35,674 nucleotides of DNA from Actinomycetota bacterium. GTDB taxonomy: Bacteria; Actinomycetota; Actinomycetes; Nanopelagicales; Nanopelagicaceae. The stretch spans positions 1 through 35,674 of the forward strand of contig SYAM01000038.1 of the NCBI GenBank assembly GCA_005787645.1, given 5' to 3'. The notes beneath the pieces are model-generated. The model did not search any database, was not told the origin of the DNA, and worked only from the letters and a program-made list of their open reading frames with translations. Shown here piece after piece: positions 1 through 9,175 of this stretch (the first letter of the stretch is position 1; every line of letters begins with the position of its first letter). Both the position numbers and the translations under genes were made by a program.

Positions 1-90
1 ATGGGCGCACAAGGCCGAACTTGGATGGAGAGTCAATGGAGTTGGCAAGTAATCGGCCAACGTTTTCGCACGCTACTTGAGTTGAACTAG
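1..90 (+). CDS. C-terminal fragment of a probable GT4-type glycosyltransferase (5' end outside window)
   Basis: Frame 1 reads MGAQGRTWMESQWSWQVIGQRFRTLLELN-stop; it resembles the typical GT4 C-terminal 'MG.rGR.wve..wsW..ia.r...ll' pattern. Tail overlaps the convergent response-regulator gene by 18 bp. Confidence 0.5.
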   Translation: MGAQGRTWMESQWSWQVIGQRFRTLLELN

Positions 91-711
91 TCCTAGAGAT
101 AACGCACGAACAACTGCAGAGGTACGGTTATCGCACTCTAGCTTCCGGTAGATACTTGAGAGATGCGTTTTAACAGTTGGCAAACTGATGAAGAGAGATT
201 TACTGATTGCATCAAGTTCTGCCCCTGAACTTAGCCGTTCCAGAATCTCTAATTCACGCGGAGTGAGCTTTGGTTTCTCTCGCTCTCGCTTGATTGCGTT
301 TGCCAAACCTTCTGCAGTAAAACTCTTCGGGGCTTTTATTGCTACATCAATCGCGGAAATCAACGTAGTGATAGGGGCGGATTTATGAATCAACGCATTA
401 GCGCCTGATTCGGCAGCAGGGATCAAAAATTCTGGGCTATTTTCGACGGTAAGTATGACGATTGCCATAGAGGGCTTGATTTTTCGGGCCCAACTAATCA
501 TTTGGAAACTTAGCCCGTCAGGCAGATGGAGATCTGTAATGAGGACATCAGGATTGACCCTTGCAAGTTGACCGCGCCCTTCACCACAACTAGCAGCCTC
601 GAAAATTTTGTTAAATCCATGCGCTTCAAGCGCTCGCATTAATCCTTGGCGAACAATGGGGTGGTCTTCGACGATGAGAAGTCCATTTTCAAGATTGACT
701 TCTGTTTTCAT
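73..711 (-). CDS. NarL/FixJ-family response regulator (REC + LuxR HTH)
   Basis: LIVEDHPIVRQG, LITDLHLPDG phospho-acceptor motif, C-terminal LTPRELEILERLSSG...ISLPTVKTHLSSIYRKL LuxR-type HTH. Confidence 0.93.
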   Translation of the reverse strand: MKTEVNLENGLLIVEDHPIVRQGLMRALEAHGFNKIFEAASCGEGRGQLARVNPDVLITDLHLPDGLSFQMISWARKIKPSMAIVILTVENSPEFLIPAAESGANALIHKSAPITTLISAIDVAIKAPKSFTAEGLANAIKREREKPKLTPRELEILERLSSGAELDAISKSLFISLPTVKTHLSSIYRKLECDNRTSAVVRALSLGLVQLK

Positions 712-1322
712 CGGGGAATCCGAATTTCGTAGGAATTTATCTCACCCGTACGCTGATAGATGATTGTTCCACCAATAGATGCGATTCGTTCACGGATAGT
801 TGTGATGCCAAAGTGATAATTACTTTTCTGGGCGCTATCAAAAGAATCATTCACATGCCCATTGTCGTTTATCGCAATCTTCAATTCTGAGTCAGATGAG
901 TCTTCATTCATTGTGATGCCTCGTGCACCTGAATGTGAGAGGATGTTCATAAGAATTTCCCGGACCGCACGATAAAGTTCGAGCTCAACGTCTTTTTCAA
1001 CCCGGAGTTCTGGAGATATTTCGTTGCTTATCGAAACTGAATTCAAGGATTCAAGTTCAGAGCAGAGATTTGCAAGTAGTCTGCCGAATGGCAACGCGCT
1101 ATCCCGAAGAACACCAAGCTCATCACGAAGCATCAGGGTCACTAGAGAGATACGCGTTCGGATAGCAATCAATGATTCGCGCGCGTCACCCATAGCAGAG
1201 AGGGCGATTGCCTCATCACATGCATAACCCAGGGCAGCAATTTCTTGCGAGACGGTGTCATGCAAGTCGCGAGCGACTTTTAGCCGCTCGCTCGTATCAG
1301 TCGTAGAGCTTCTCAATCTCAA
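708..1322 (-). CDS. Short sensor histidine kinase (HisKA_3 + HATPase_c) without an N-terminal sensor domain
   Basis: ERLKVARDLHDTVSQEIAALGY (HisKA_3 H-box), REILMNILSHS N-box, INDNGHV and HFGITTIRERI G-boxes; 4-bp overlap with the response regulator; start (TTG) lies inside the 3' end of the upstream acyl-CoA synthetase gene. Confidence 0.85.
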   Translation of the reverse strand: MRLRSSTTDTSERLKVARDLHDTVSQEIAALGYACDEAIALSAMGDARESLIAIRTRISLVTLMLRDELGVLRDSALPFGRLLANLCSELESLNSVSISNEISPELRVEKDVELELYRAVREILMNILSHSGARGITMNEDSSDSELKIAINDNGHVNDSFDSAQKSNYHFGITTIRERIASIGGTIIYQRTGEINSYEIRIPR

Positions 1323-3084
1323 CTGCGAACTCTTTGGCGACCACGTGACGTTTCACAGAGAGTTTTGCAGTGAGGTGTCCACCAGCGATAGTGAAATCCA
1401 CGGGCAAGATCGAGAATTTACGAATCGATTCTGCCTTGCTCACTGCCTTGTTCGCCTCATCGACGGCTGTTTGAACAACAGCGATGAGAGCAGAGTCTTT
1501 TGCAAGGTCTTCGATTGCAGCGCCACCTTTATTATTTGCAGCCGCCCAGACCTTCACAGCGTCTTGGTCAAGGGTGACAAGCGCTGCGATATAAGGCTTG
1601 TTATCACCGACAACCATGCATTGGCTGACGAGTGGATGAGAGCGAAGTCGATCTTCAAGGACCGCCGGGGCTACATTTTTGCCACCAGATGTGACAATCA
1701 ATTCCTTCTTGCGACCGACGATGTATAGGAAGCCATTTTCATCGAGCCGACCTAGATCACCGGAACGGAAATAACCATCAGAGGTGAATACCTCCTTATT
1801 TGCGGCATCGTTCTGCCAGTAGCCGTTCATCACGATCGGACCTTTGATGAGGACCTCGCCATCATCATCAATCTTGATGGTGGTTCCGGGGATAGGTCGT
1901 CCAACTGAACCGATCTTTACTGAGGAGGTGAGATTGAGCGTTGCTCCAGCGGTGGTTTCGGTTAATCCATAACCTTCGAGTACACGCACTCCAGCGCCGC
2001 GGAAGAAGTGGCCCAGGCGTTCGCCAAGGGGTGCACCGCCAGAGATTGCAGCATCGACATTTCCACCCATGACATGGCGGATCTTGCTGTAGACCAGTTT
2101 GTCAAAGAGCGCATGTTTGACGCGCAAACCCGGAGAGATGTGGCCATGTTGCATTCCTTCGCTGTAAGCAATGGCAATCCCCGCAGCCTTACGGAAGATT
2201 TTTCCTTTACCTGCTGCATCGGCCTTCGCTTCTGCGCTGTTATAGATCTTTTCGAAAATTCGGGGGACGGAGAGAACGAAGTTTGGTTTGAAACTTGCTA
2301 GATCACCTAGTAATCGCCCCACCGGATCGCTGCAATGAGCGAGATGCAATCCAGCGCGAATCGCGCCGATTTCGATCATTCGACCAAAGACGTGCGCGAG
2401 GGGGAGAAAGAGGAGGGTGGATCCACCAGGTCGCAAGAAGAGATCAGATGCACCTTCGACGACGTTGCCACATTCAGAGAGGAAGTTTGCGTGTGTCAGT
2501 TGAACGCCCTTGGGCTTACCGGTCGTTCCAGAGGTGTAAATGAGAGTGGCAAGCGTCTCTGGCTTGAGACTATTGCGTCGCTGCGTTACCTGATCATCGG
2601 AGATGCTACTTCCGCTTTGTGATAGATGCGCTAATGCATCTTCAGTGATGATCCATATGTTGTCGAGATTCTTGGTTCGTACAGATTCCACGAGTGCAGC
2701 GTGCGCAGGTGTCTCCACCACCATCGCTACTGCACCAGAGTCTTGCAAAATCCACTCGACCTGCTCAGCAGAGGAGGTTTCGTACACGGGAACGACAACA
2801 CCACCGGCAAACCAAATAGCAAAATCCATGATGGTCCACTCATAACGCGTGCGGGAAAGTAAGCCGACCCGATCGCCACTCTTTACTCCGGCGGCAATCA
2901 AACCTTTCGCTACGGCGCGAACTTCAGCTTCGAGGGTCCGAGCGCTAACAGGTTGCCACCCTTCGCCAACTGGGCGTGAGAGCATGATTCGCTCGGGTTC
3001 GAAATGGGCTCTATTTATAAGTAAGTCGGTGAGATTTCCCTCGGTAGCGGGTGGTACGAGGGCAGGTACAGATACCTCTTTCAT
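1297..3084 (-). CDS. Long-chain acyl-CoA synthetase (AMP-dependent, FadD15-like)
   Basis: LIYTSGTTGKPKGVQLTH, GYGLTETTAG, YFRSGDLGRLDENGFLYIVGRKKELIVTSGGKNV. ORF extends to 3108, but the ATG at 3084 follows an AAAGGAG Shine-Dalgarno sequence. Confidence 0.93.
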   Translation of the reverse strand: MKEVSVPALVPPATEGNLTDLLINRAHFEPERIMLSRPVGEGWQPVSARTLEAEVRAVAKGLIAAGVKSGDRVGLLSRTRYEWTIMDFAIWFAGGVVVPVYETSSAEQVEWILQDSGAVAMVVETPAHAALVESVRTKNLDNIWIITEDALAHLSQSGSSISDDQVTQRRNSLKPETLATLIYTSGTTGKPKGVQLTHANFLSECGNVVEGASDLFLRPGGSTLLFLPLAHVFGRMIEIGAIRAGLHLAHCSDPVGRLLGDLASFKPNFVLSVPRIFEKIYNSAEAKADAAGKGKIFRKAAGIAIAYSEGMQHGHISPGLRVKHALFDKLVYSKIRHVMGGNVDAAISGGAPLGERLGHFFRGAGVRVLEGYGLTETTAGATLNLTSSVKIGSVGRPIPGTTIKIDDDGEVLIKGPIVMNGYWQNDAANKEVFTSDGYFRSGDLGRLDENGFLYIVGRKKELIVTSGGKNVAPAVLEDRLRSHPLVSQCMVVGDNKPYIAALVTLDQDAVKVWAAANNKGGAAIEDLAKDSALIAVVQTAVDEANKAVSKAESIRKFSILPVDFTIAGGHLTAKLSVKRHVVAKEFAVEIEKLYD

Positions 3085-3184
3085 AGCGCGCTCCTTTAGC
3101 GACTTCACCAGTAATGGCGTGAGTTACGTGAGGGGTAGAGGCTAGCCCAGGCACCCACTTCTGGAGAAGGGTAACCTTCGGTCC

Positions 3185-3613
3185 ATGAGTGAAACCAAAT
3201 CAACCATCATCATTGAAGCCCCGTTATCCCAGGTAGCGGAGGCAATTGCCTCGGTAGGCACTTATCCGAGCTGGTCTGGTTCGATGAAAGCGGTCAAAGT
3301 CCTAGAGGGCGATGCGATGAAGCCGACCAAGGTCGAAATGTCCCTTGTTTCTGGCGCGCTCCGCGACGAGGCAACGCTGATCTTCGACTGGAGCAATTTT
3401 CCTACCTCTCTCACCTTTACTTTGGAGAGCGCAGATTTACTTACTGCCATGGACGGTAAACAAGAACTCAAGAGCATTGGTGAAGAGACTGAGATAAGTT
3501 ATGCGCTCACCGTTGCGCTCTCAATGCCTGTGCCCGACATGATGCGCCAGAAAGCCGAGAAAGCGGTTGTCGATCAAACGTTGAAGGAACTTAAAGCGCA
3601 TATCGAAGAATAA
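3185..3613 (+). CDS. SRPBCC family protein (polyketide cyclase/START-like)
   Basis: STIIIEAPLSQVAEAIASVGTYPSWSGSMKAVKVL start is typical of SRPBCC proteins; length 142 aa. Confidence 0.8.
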   Translation: MSETKSTIIIEAPLSQVAEAIASVGTYPSWSGSMKAVKVLEGDAMKPTKVEMSLVSGALRDEATLIFDWSNFPTSLTFTLESADLLTAMDGKQELKSIGEETEISYALTVALSMPVPDMMRQKAEKAVVDQTLKELKAHIEE

Positions 3614-3650
3614 GAGATAAAAAGAAGAACTGAGCGAGAGAAGCGCACAT

Positions 3651-4598
3651 ATGTCTTTGGCTATCGGCATCGATGTCGGCGGCACCAAGCTGCTTGGTGG
3701 CGTCGTAGATGACGAGGGACGTGTGATTGCTCGGTTGCGACGTGAGACTCCTCGTGAAGGTGGCAGAGCGCTCACTCTTTTAGTTGCTGAGTTGGTCAAT
3801 CAATTACAAAAAGATGTGAAGGAAGAAATTTCTAAAATTGGGCTTTCGGCTGCAGGCTTCGTCTCGGCCGATCGTGAACGAATGCTCGCAGCAACAAATA
3901 TCGCGGGTTGGACTGGAGTAAATCTCGCTGAAGAACTCGAACCACTTATTGGTTCTCGCGTCATTGTCGAGAACGATGCGAATGCAGCATGCTGGGGTGA
4001 ATACCGGTACGGCGCTGGACGGAACTCACGGAACATGATCTTTTTCATCTTAGGAACTGGGATGGGTGGCGCATTGATTGTCGATGGTCAACTCTTTAGA
4101 GGTGCTCATGGCACAGCAGCTGAGTTTGGCCACATGCGAGTCAATGCCAATGGGCCGCTCTGTGGTTGCGGAGCCCGCGGATGCTTTGAGCAATATTGTG
4201 CCGGTCCAGCATTGATGCGCCATGTGGAAGAAGCAATAGCGGCAGCTCCGGAACGTGCATTTGAATTGTTGCGATACGGTGATGGAACGCTCGAAGGATT
4301 GAATGGACGACATGTGAGCGCAGCCGCACAAGCGGGAGATCGCATCGCAACTACTGCCTTTAAACTCACAGGGGAGTGGCTTGGTTTCGGTTTAGCCTCA
4401 TTGGTTGTTATCTTGGACCCTGATTTAATTGTTTTAGGAGGCGGGGTGTCTGAAGCAGGAGAAATCCTTGCTGCACCCGCGCGCGAGTCCCTTGCACGTA
4501 GCGCCTCATTCTCGGGCCACTCATTACCGAATATCGTCACTGCCCAAATGGGAAATGATGCGGGCCTCGTTGGTGTTGCAGATTTGGCGCGCGGCTAA
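3651..4598 (+). CDS. ROK family kinase (glucokinase-like)
   Basis: AIGIDVGGTKLLGGVVD, VENDANAACWGEYRYGAGR, ILGTGMGGALIVDG, GCGARGCFEQYCAG (ROK zinc motif). Confidence 0.92.
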   Translation: MSLAIGIDVGGTKLLGGVVDDEGRVIARLRRETPREGGRALTLLVAELVNQLQKDVKEEISKIGLSAAGFVSADRERMLAATNIAGWTGVNLAEELEPLIGSRVIVENDANAACWGEYRYGAGRNSRNMIFFILGTGMGGALIVDGQLFRGAHGTAAEFGHMRVNANGPLCGCGARGCFEQYCAGPALMRHVEEAIAAAPERAFELLRYGDGTLEGLNGRHVSAAAQAGDRIATTAFKLTGEWLGFGLASLVVILDPDLIVLGGGVSEAGEILAAPARESLARSASFSGHSLPNIVTAQMGNDAGLVGVADLARG

Positions 4599-5299
4599 TG
4601 CCCTATCGACTGCTTAAATCTTTTCTCACCCCAATTCTTTTCCTCCTTTTTCGACCTAAGGTGCGTGGTCTTGATTCGATACCGAATTCAGGTCCAGTGA
4701 TCATCGCCTCAAATCACCTCTCCTTCAGTGATTCGATCTTCATGCCTTTAGTCGTCTCTCGGAAAGTGACTTTTCTTGCTAAGCAGGAGTACTTCACTCA
4801 GCCAGGAATCAAAGGGTTAATTAAGAAATTGACTTTCCTAGCCCTTGGTCAAGTGCCGGTCGATCGTTCCGGTGGTCGAGCCAGTGAAGCAGCGGTGCGA
4901 ACTGGTATTGAGTTACTTGCAAAGGGTGAGTGCATCGGTATTTACCCAGAAGGTACCCGCTCTCCTGATGGTCGCCTGTATCGAGGCCGAACGGGTATCG
5001 CACGATTAGCAATCGAATCTGGCGCAACAGTGGTTCCGGTGGCGATGATTAACACTGAAAAAATCCAGCCAACAGGAAAGGTAATTCCAAAAATCATGAG
5101 AGTGGGGGTTTACTTCGGGAAGCCAATGAATTTCAAAGATTATGGCGACCCGAGTGATCCATTCGTTCTACGTAGCATTACTGATTCCATCATGAAAGAG
5201 ATTCAATCGATGAGTGGCCAGGAATATGTTGATATTTACGCCACTCGAGCAAAGGAACTACTTCAAAAAGGCGAAGAGATCGACGAAGATAACGAATAG
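4598..5299 (+). CDS. 1-acyl-sn-glycerol-3-phosphate acyltransferase (PlsC-like)
   Basis: NHLSFSDSIF (HX4D variant), GIYPEGTRSPDGRLYRGRTGIARLA; TAATG stop-start overlap with the ROK gene. Confidence 0.9.
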   Translation: MPYRLLKSFLTPILFLLFRPKVRGLDSIPNSGPVIIASNHLSFSDSIFMPLVVSRKVTFLAKQEYFTQPGIKGLIKKLTFLALGQVPVDRSGGRASEAAVRTGIELLAKGECIGIYPEGTRSPDGRLYRGRTGIARLAIESGATVVPVAMINTEKIQPTGKVIPKIMRVGVYFGKPMNFKDYGDPSDPFVLRSITDSIMKEIQSMSGQEYVDIYATRAKELLQKGEEIDEDNE

Positions 5300-5304
5300 G
5301 GTAA

Positions 5305-5955
5305 TCATTCAATCTGTATGAGAACTAGAGCGCCAAGAATTATCATCACAATCCCGCCAGCACTCCTTAGAAGAACTATGCGCATTACATTCGTTGCTAA
5401 CCATTGTCGAACCGTACCTGCCAATATTCCCCAAGATCCATCGCAGATCAGCGCTAAGAGTGCGAATATCGCACCTAGCAAGATTAATTGAAGTACGACT
5501 TTTCCTGCACTGCGATCGATGAATTGTGGGGTGACTGCGGCATTAAAGACGATGCTCTTGGGGTTTAGGATGCCAACCACAAAACCATCTCTCATTACTC
5601 GTATGGTTGATGGGGCGCTGGTACCTCCCTTTTCTAGCATCTGACTCGTATGTTCATTCCGTTTCCGGATCGCATCGATGCCAAGGTAAATCAGATAGAG
5701 CCCGCCACTCCATTGCACCGCCGCATAGGCAAAGTCTGAGCTTTGAATGATTGGCCCGATCCCCACTGCCACCAAAAGTGACATCGCGAAGAAGCCGCTC
5801 GCATTACCCACGACAGTGAAAATGGCAACTCTTCTACCCCAAGCAATTGCGCGTGCGATAGTGAAGAGCACTGAAGGTCCCGGCGCAAGAATTATGGCGA
5901 GAGAAACGATGATGTATTCGCCGATTTTTGAGGGAATTGGAATTCCTAGGAGCAC
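5305..5955 (-). CDS. LysE/RhtB family transporter
   Basis: LAPGPSVLFTIARAIAWGRRVAIFTVVGNASGFF, LNPKSIVFNAAVTPQFID; multi-TM; GTG start. Confidence 0.88.
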   Translation of the reverse strand: MLLGIPIPSKIGEYIIVSLAIILAPGPSVLFTIARAIAWGRRVAIFTVVGNASGFFAMSLLVAVGIGPIIQSSDFAYAAVQWSGGLYLIYLGIDAIRKRNEHTSQMLEKGGTSAPSTIRVMRDGFVVGILNPKSIVFNAAVTPQFIDRSAGKVVLQLILLGAIFALLALICDGSWGILAGTVRQWLATNVMRIVLLRSAGGIVMIILGALVLIQIE

Positions 5956-5986
5956 GAAATCAGCCTAGCAAGAAACTTATGAGGAA

Positions 5987-6020
5987 TAAAAAAAGGGCGA
6001 GGATTTCTCCCCGCCCTTTT
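5987..6020 (-). terminator. Rho-independent terminator of the uracil/xanthine permease gene
   Basis: GC-rich hairpin GGGCGAGGATTTCTCCCCGCCC flanked by an A-run on the + strand (T-run on the - strand), directly after the permease stop; T4 on the other side makes it possibly bidirectional. Confidence 0.8.
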
Positions 6021-6038
6021 CTGGCAATTGCTTACCGG

Positions 6039-7310
6039 TTATCGCTTTTGCATTGCATGGAGTATGTGGTAGCCCAATATTGCAACCAGTGTTGCATTGA
6101 TGATTCCGTTGAATGTGTAATCGCCAATCTTGAATGAAACATCAGCGATACCAATGATCACCGAAGAGCCGGCAATAATAAGGTTCGTTGAGTTGCTGAG
6201 GTCGACTTTGGACTCAATCCAAATCTTCGCTCCAAGCATTCCAATCATTCCAAAGAGGGCAACGCTGGCGCCTCCAAGTACACCTACTGGAGTAGCGCTC
6301 AGTACCGCACCAAACTTTGGACAGAGTGCAAGGAGGATTGCTCCCACACCAGCGATGTAATAGGCAATAGTGGAGTACACCTTTGTCGCAGCCATGACAC
6401 CAATATTTTCCGCATAGGTGGTGGTCCCAGAACCTCCGCCAGCGCCGGCGAGGGTGGTTGCTAAGCCATCACCCATAAGCGCATTACCCATCTGGTCATC
6501 AAGATTCTTGCCAGTCATGGCTGCCACAGCTTTGACGTGCCCGACATTCTCAGCAATCAAGACCAGCACCACTGGAATAAAGAGCAATATCGCACTCATG
6601 GTGAAAGTAGGAGAGGTGAAAGTGGGTAGCGCAATCCACTTCGCATCAGAAATTGGTTTGGTATCAACATCGCCGCGAACTAGCGCAACTACATATCCCA
6701 CGACTAGACCAAGGAAAATTGAGATACGGCCAATAAATCCTCTGGAGATCGCCGCTATGAGTCCGATTGCAAGAAGCGTAATGATTCCAAGGAGTGGGCC
6801 TTGAGCCTGAAGTTGACCTGCACCGGGGCCGGTCCCACTCCATGCTTTGTTGTAGGCAACGCTTGCCAAGTTAAATCCGATGACCATGACAATCGTTCCC
6901 GTGACTACTGGCGGCATTAGCCAATTGATCCACGATGCACCTACTGCTCTCACAACTAATCCAACAAGTACGAGCAGGATGCCAGTGGCCACTACTCCGC
7001 CAAGGGCTGCCGCCGCTCCGCCACTACCTGCAGTGGCTGCTGCAATAGGCCCTAAGAAGGCAAACGAGGAGCCCAAGTAACTAGGCACCTTGTTCTGAGT
7101 GATTATGAGAAAGAGGATGGTGCCAATTCCGGAGAAGAAGAGGGTGGTTGCTGGCGGCAATCCGGTAAGAACTGGTACCAAGAAAGTGGCGCCGAACATC
7201 GCGGCGATATGTTGGAAGCCAATGCCGATGGTCCGTGGCCAGGAGAGGCGCTCATCTGGGGCGACTACATCGCCGCCAGAGTGGACTTTCCAGGTGAAGA
7301 GTGAAGCCAT
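6039..7310 (-). CDS. Uracil/xanthine permease (NCS2 family)
   Basis: GFQHIAAMFGATFLVPVLTGLPPATTLFFSGIGT, GGSGTTTYAENIGVMAATKVYS. ORF track starts at 7454 but the homologous part begins MASLFTWKVHSGG at 7310. Confidence 0.9.
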   Translation of the reverse strand: MASLFTWKVHSGGDVVAPDERLSWPRTIGIGFQHIAAMFGATFLVPVLTGLPPATTLFFSGIGTILFLIITQNKVPSYLGSSFAFLGPIAAATAGSGGAAAALGGVVATGILLVLVGLVVRAVGASWINWLMPPVVTGTIVMVIGFNLASVAYNKAWSGTGPGAGQLQAQGPLLGIITLLAIGLIAAISRGFIGRISIFLGLVVGYVVALVRGDVDTKPISDAKWIALPTFTSPTFTMSAILLFIPVVLVLIAENVGHVKAVAAMTGKNLDDQMGNALMGDGLATTLAGAGGGSGTTTYAENIGVMAATKVYSTIAYYIAGVGAILLALCPKFGAVLSATPVGVLGGASVALFGMIGMLGAKIWIESKVDLSNSTNLIIAGSSVIIGIADVSFKIGDYTFNGIINATLVAILGYHILHAMQKR

Positions 7311-7333
7311 AGTGGGGGATTCCTTCCGTTTGT

Positions 7334-7358
7334 CCGTTCCGCCCTCAACGAGGAACGG
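7334..7358 (-). promoter_or_regulatory. Leader hairpin in front of the permease gene
   Basis: Perfect 7-bp inverted repeat CCGTTCC-N11-GGAACGG just upstream of a GGAAGGA Shine-Dalgarno-like sequence on the - strand. Confidence 0.45.
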
Positions 7359-7494
7359 GGTAAGCCATGTGCGCTGGCTCACTAAGTAAAAAGGGTAAGG
7401 CTCTCTACCTGGGTAAATGGGCAGGTGCGGACAGGGCGCGCCGAGGGAGTTCACAACTTGCCCTCGAGGTGGGTTGCCGCTTAGATATGGCAGG

Positions 7495-7520
7495 CCGATG
7501 TATCGGTTCGATGTATCGAA
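7495..7520 (+). promoter_or_regulatory. Two abutting palindromes upstream of the PadR gene (candidate operator)
   Basis: CCGAT-GT-ATCGG (7495-7506) immediately followed by TTCGAT-GT-ATCGAA (7507-7520); both arm pairs are perfect. Confidence 0.55.
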
Positions 7521-7551
7521 ATATCATGTGTCCTGTCCGGAAGGGGTATCT

Positions 7552-8085
7552 GTGGCGCTGCGAAGTCAACCACTGGAATTTACCCTCCTTGGGCTTCTCG
7601 CCGGTGGACCACTCCATGGGTATGAATTGCGAAAGCGATCGCTCACCATCCTGGGCCCCTTCCGAGCGCTCTCCTTTGGCTCCCTTTATCCCTTACTGAA
7701 AAGGATGGCTGAAGGGGGAGCAATCGAAGTCATTGAGAGCGAGAGCGGCAAATCGCGGCGAACTCGTATCGCCTATCAGATCACGAAGAAGGGTCTACTT
7801 CGTTTTCAAGAGCTCACCGAAACTCTTGATGCTACTGAGGATGAAGCTTTTGGCGTGCACTTTGCATTTTTTGGACCAACGTCACATACCAATCGCGTGC
7901 GAATTCTCGAAGCGCGAAGACGACGTCTTCGCGAAAAGGCAGATTTACTTCGTCATGAATTAGAGCGCTCGCCGATTGGACTAGATAAGTACTTCATTGA
8001 GTGGCGCCGTCACTCACTTGATTCGGCTGAGCGTGAAATCGCCTGGCTAGATGAAATGATCAAAGCAGAGAGGAAATCCCAGTGA
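7552..8085 (+). CDS. PadR family transcriptional regulator
   Basis: [22 protein letters not shown]...[21 protein letters not shown]...[15 protein letters not shown] start at 7552 preceded by GGAAGGGG (ORF track extends to 7417). Confidence 0.88.
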   Translation: MALRSQPLEFTLLGLLAGGPLHGYELRKRSLTILGPFRALSFGSLYPLLKRMAEGGAIEVIESESGKSRRTRIAYQITKKGLLRFQELTETLDATEDEAFGVHFAFFGPTSHTNRVRILEARRRRLREKADLLRHELERSPIGLDKYFIEWRRHSLDSAEREIAWLDEMIKAERKSQ

Positions 8086-9161
8086 GCAAGATCCGAGTAG
8101 CAATCGTTGGTGTAGGAAACTGCGCCAATTCGCTTGTACAAGGTGTGACCTATTACAAGGATGCTGCAGTCGACCAGGAGATTCCAGGCCTGATGCATGC
8201 TGTCATCGGGGGCTATCACATTCGCGACATCGAGTTTGTCGCTGCATATGATGTCGATGCCAAGAAGGTCGGTCTAGATCTTGCAGATGCCATGTGGGCA
8301 AGCGAGAACAACACCATCAAATTCTGCAATGTTAGCAAGACTGGCGTTACCGTCGAGCGTGGCACAACACATGATGGCCTTGGTCGCTACTACAGAGAGA
8401 CAATTAAAGAATCTGACGCGACGCCAGTCGATATGGTCGCATCTCTCAAGGAGAAGAAGGTCGATGTCCTGATTTGTTATCTACCTGTCGGATCTGAGGA
8501 TGCAACTCGCTTCTATGCACAAGCAGCGATTGATGCGCACTGCGCATTTGTAAATGCTCTTCCGGTATTTATCGCCTCTGATCCAGTCTGGGCAAAGAAA
8601 TTTAGCGATGCCAAGGTGCCAATCGTCGGAGATGACATCAAGAGCCAAGTGGGTGCCACTATTACCCACCGCATTCTTGCCAAGCTCTTCCAAGATCGAG
8701 GCGTCCATCTTGATCGCACATTGCAGTTAAATGTCGGTGGAAACATGGATTTCAAGAATATGCTCGAGCGCGATCGTCTAGAGTCGAAGAAAATCTCTAA
8801 GACGCAGTCGGTGACTTCGCAACTCGACCACGACATGGGCGAAGGGAATGTACATATCGGACCATCCGATTACGTTTCCTGGCTCGATGATCGTAAGTGG
8901 GCTTATGTACGCCTTGAAGGGCGAGCTTTTGGCGATGTGCCACTAAGTCTTGAATACAAACTAGAAGTGTGGGATTCGCCAAACTCGGCAGGAGTCATTA
9001 TCGACGCGCTCCGATGCGCGAAGATCGGTCTAGATCGGGGAATCGGTGGACCACTTCTCTCGTCGTCGAGTTACTTTATGAAGTCACCTCCTGAGCAATA
9101 TTCTGACGAGACTGCTCGTAATCGCACCGAAGAATTCATCGCTGGAACCATCGAAAGATAA
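8082..9161 (+). CDS. ino1: myo-Inositol-1-phosphate synthase
   Basis: [74 protein letters not shown]; 4-bp overlap with the PadR gene. Confidence 0.95.
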   Translation: MSKIRVAIVGVGNCANSLVQGVTYYKDAAVDQEIPGLMHAVIGGYHIRDIEFVAAYDVDAKKVGLDLADAMWASENNTIKFCNVSKTGVTVERGTTHDGLGRYYRETIKESDATPVDMVASLKEKKVDVLICYLPVGSEDATRFYAQAAIDAHCAFVNALPVFIASDPVWAKKFSDAKVPIVGDDIKSQVGATITHRILAKLFQDRGVHLDRTLQLNVGGNMDFKNMLERDRLESKKISKTQSVTSQLDHDMGEGNVHIGPSDYVSWLDDRKWAYVRLEGRAFGDVPLSLEYKLEVWDSPNSAGVIIDALRCAKIGLDRGIGGPLLSSSSYFMKSPPEQYSDETARNRTEEFIAGTIER

Positions 9162-9175
9162 GCGAGAACTTTCAG

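Noticed and set aside
3140-3147. GGCTAGCC palindrome between fadD and the SRPBCC gene
   Set aside because: An 8-bp palindrome alone is expected by chance and has no adjacent supporting structure.
6130-7389. Series of + strand ORFs antisense to the uracil/xanthine permease
   Set aside because: Shadow ORFs opposite a clearly conserved membrane protein; low-complexity Thr/Pro/Ala content and no motifs.
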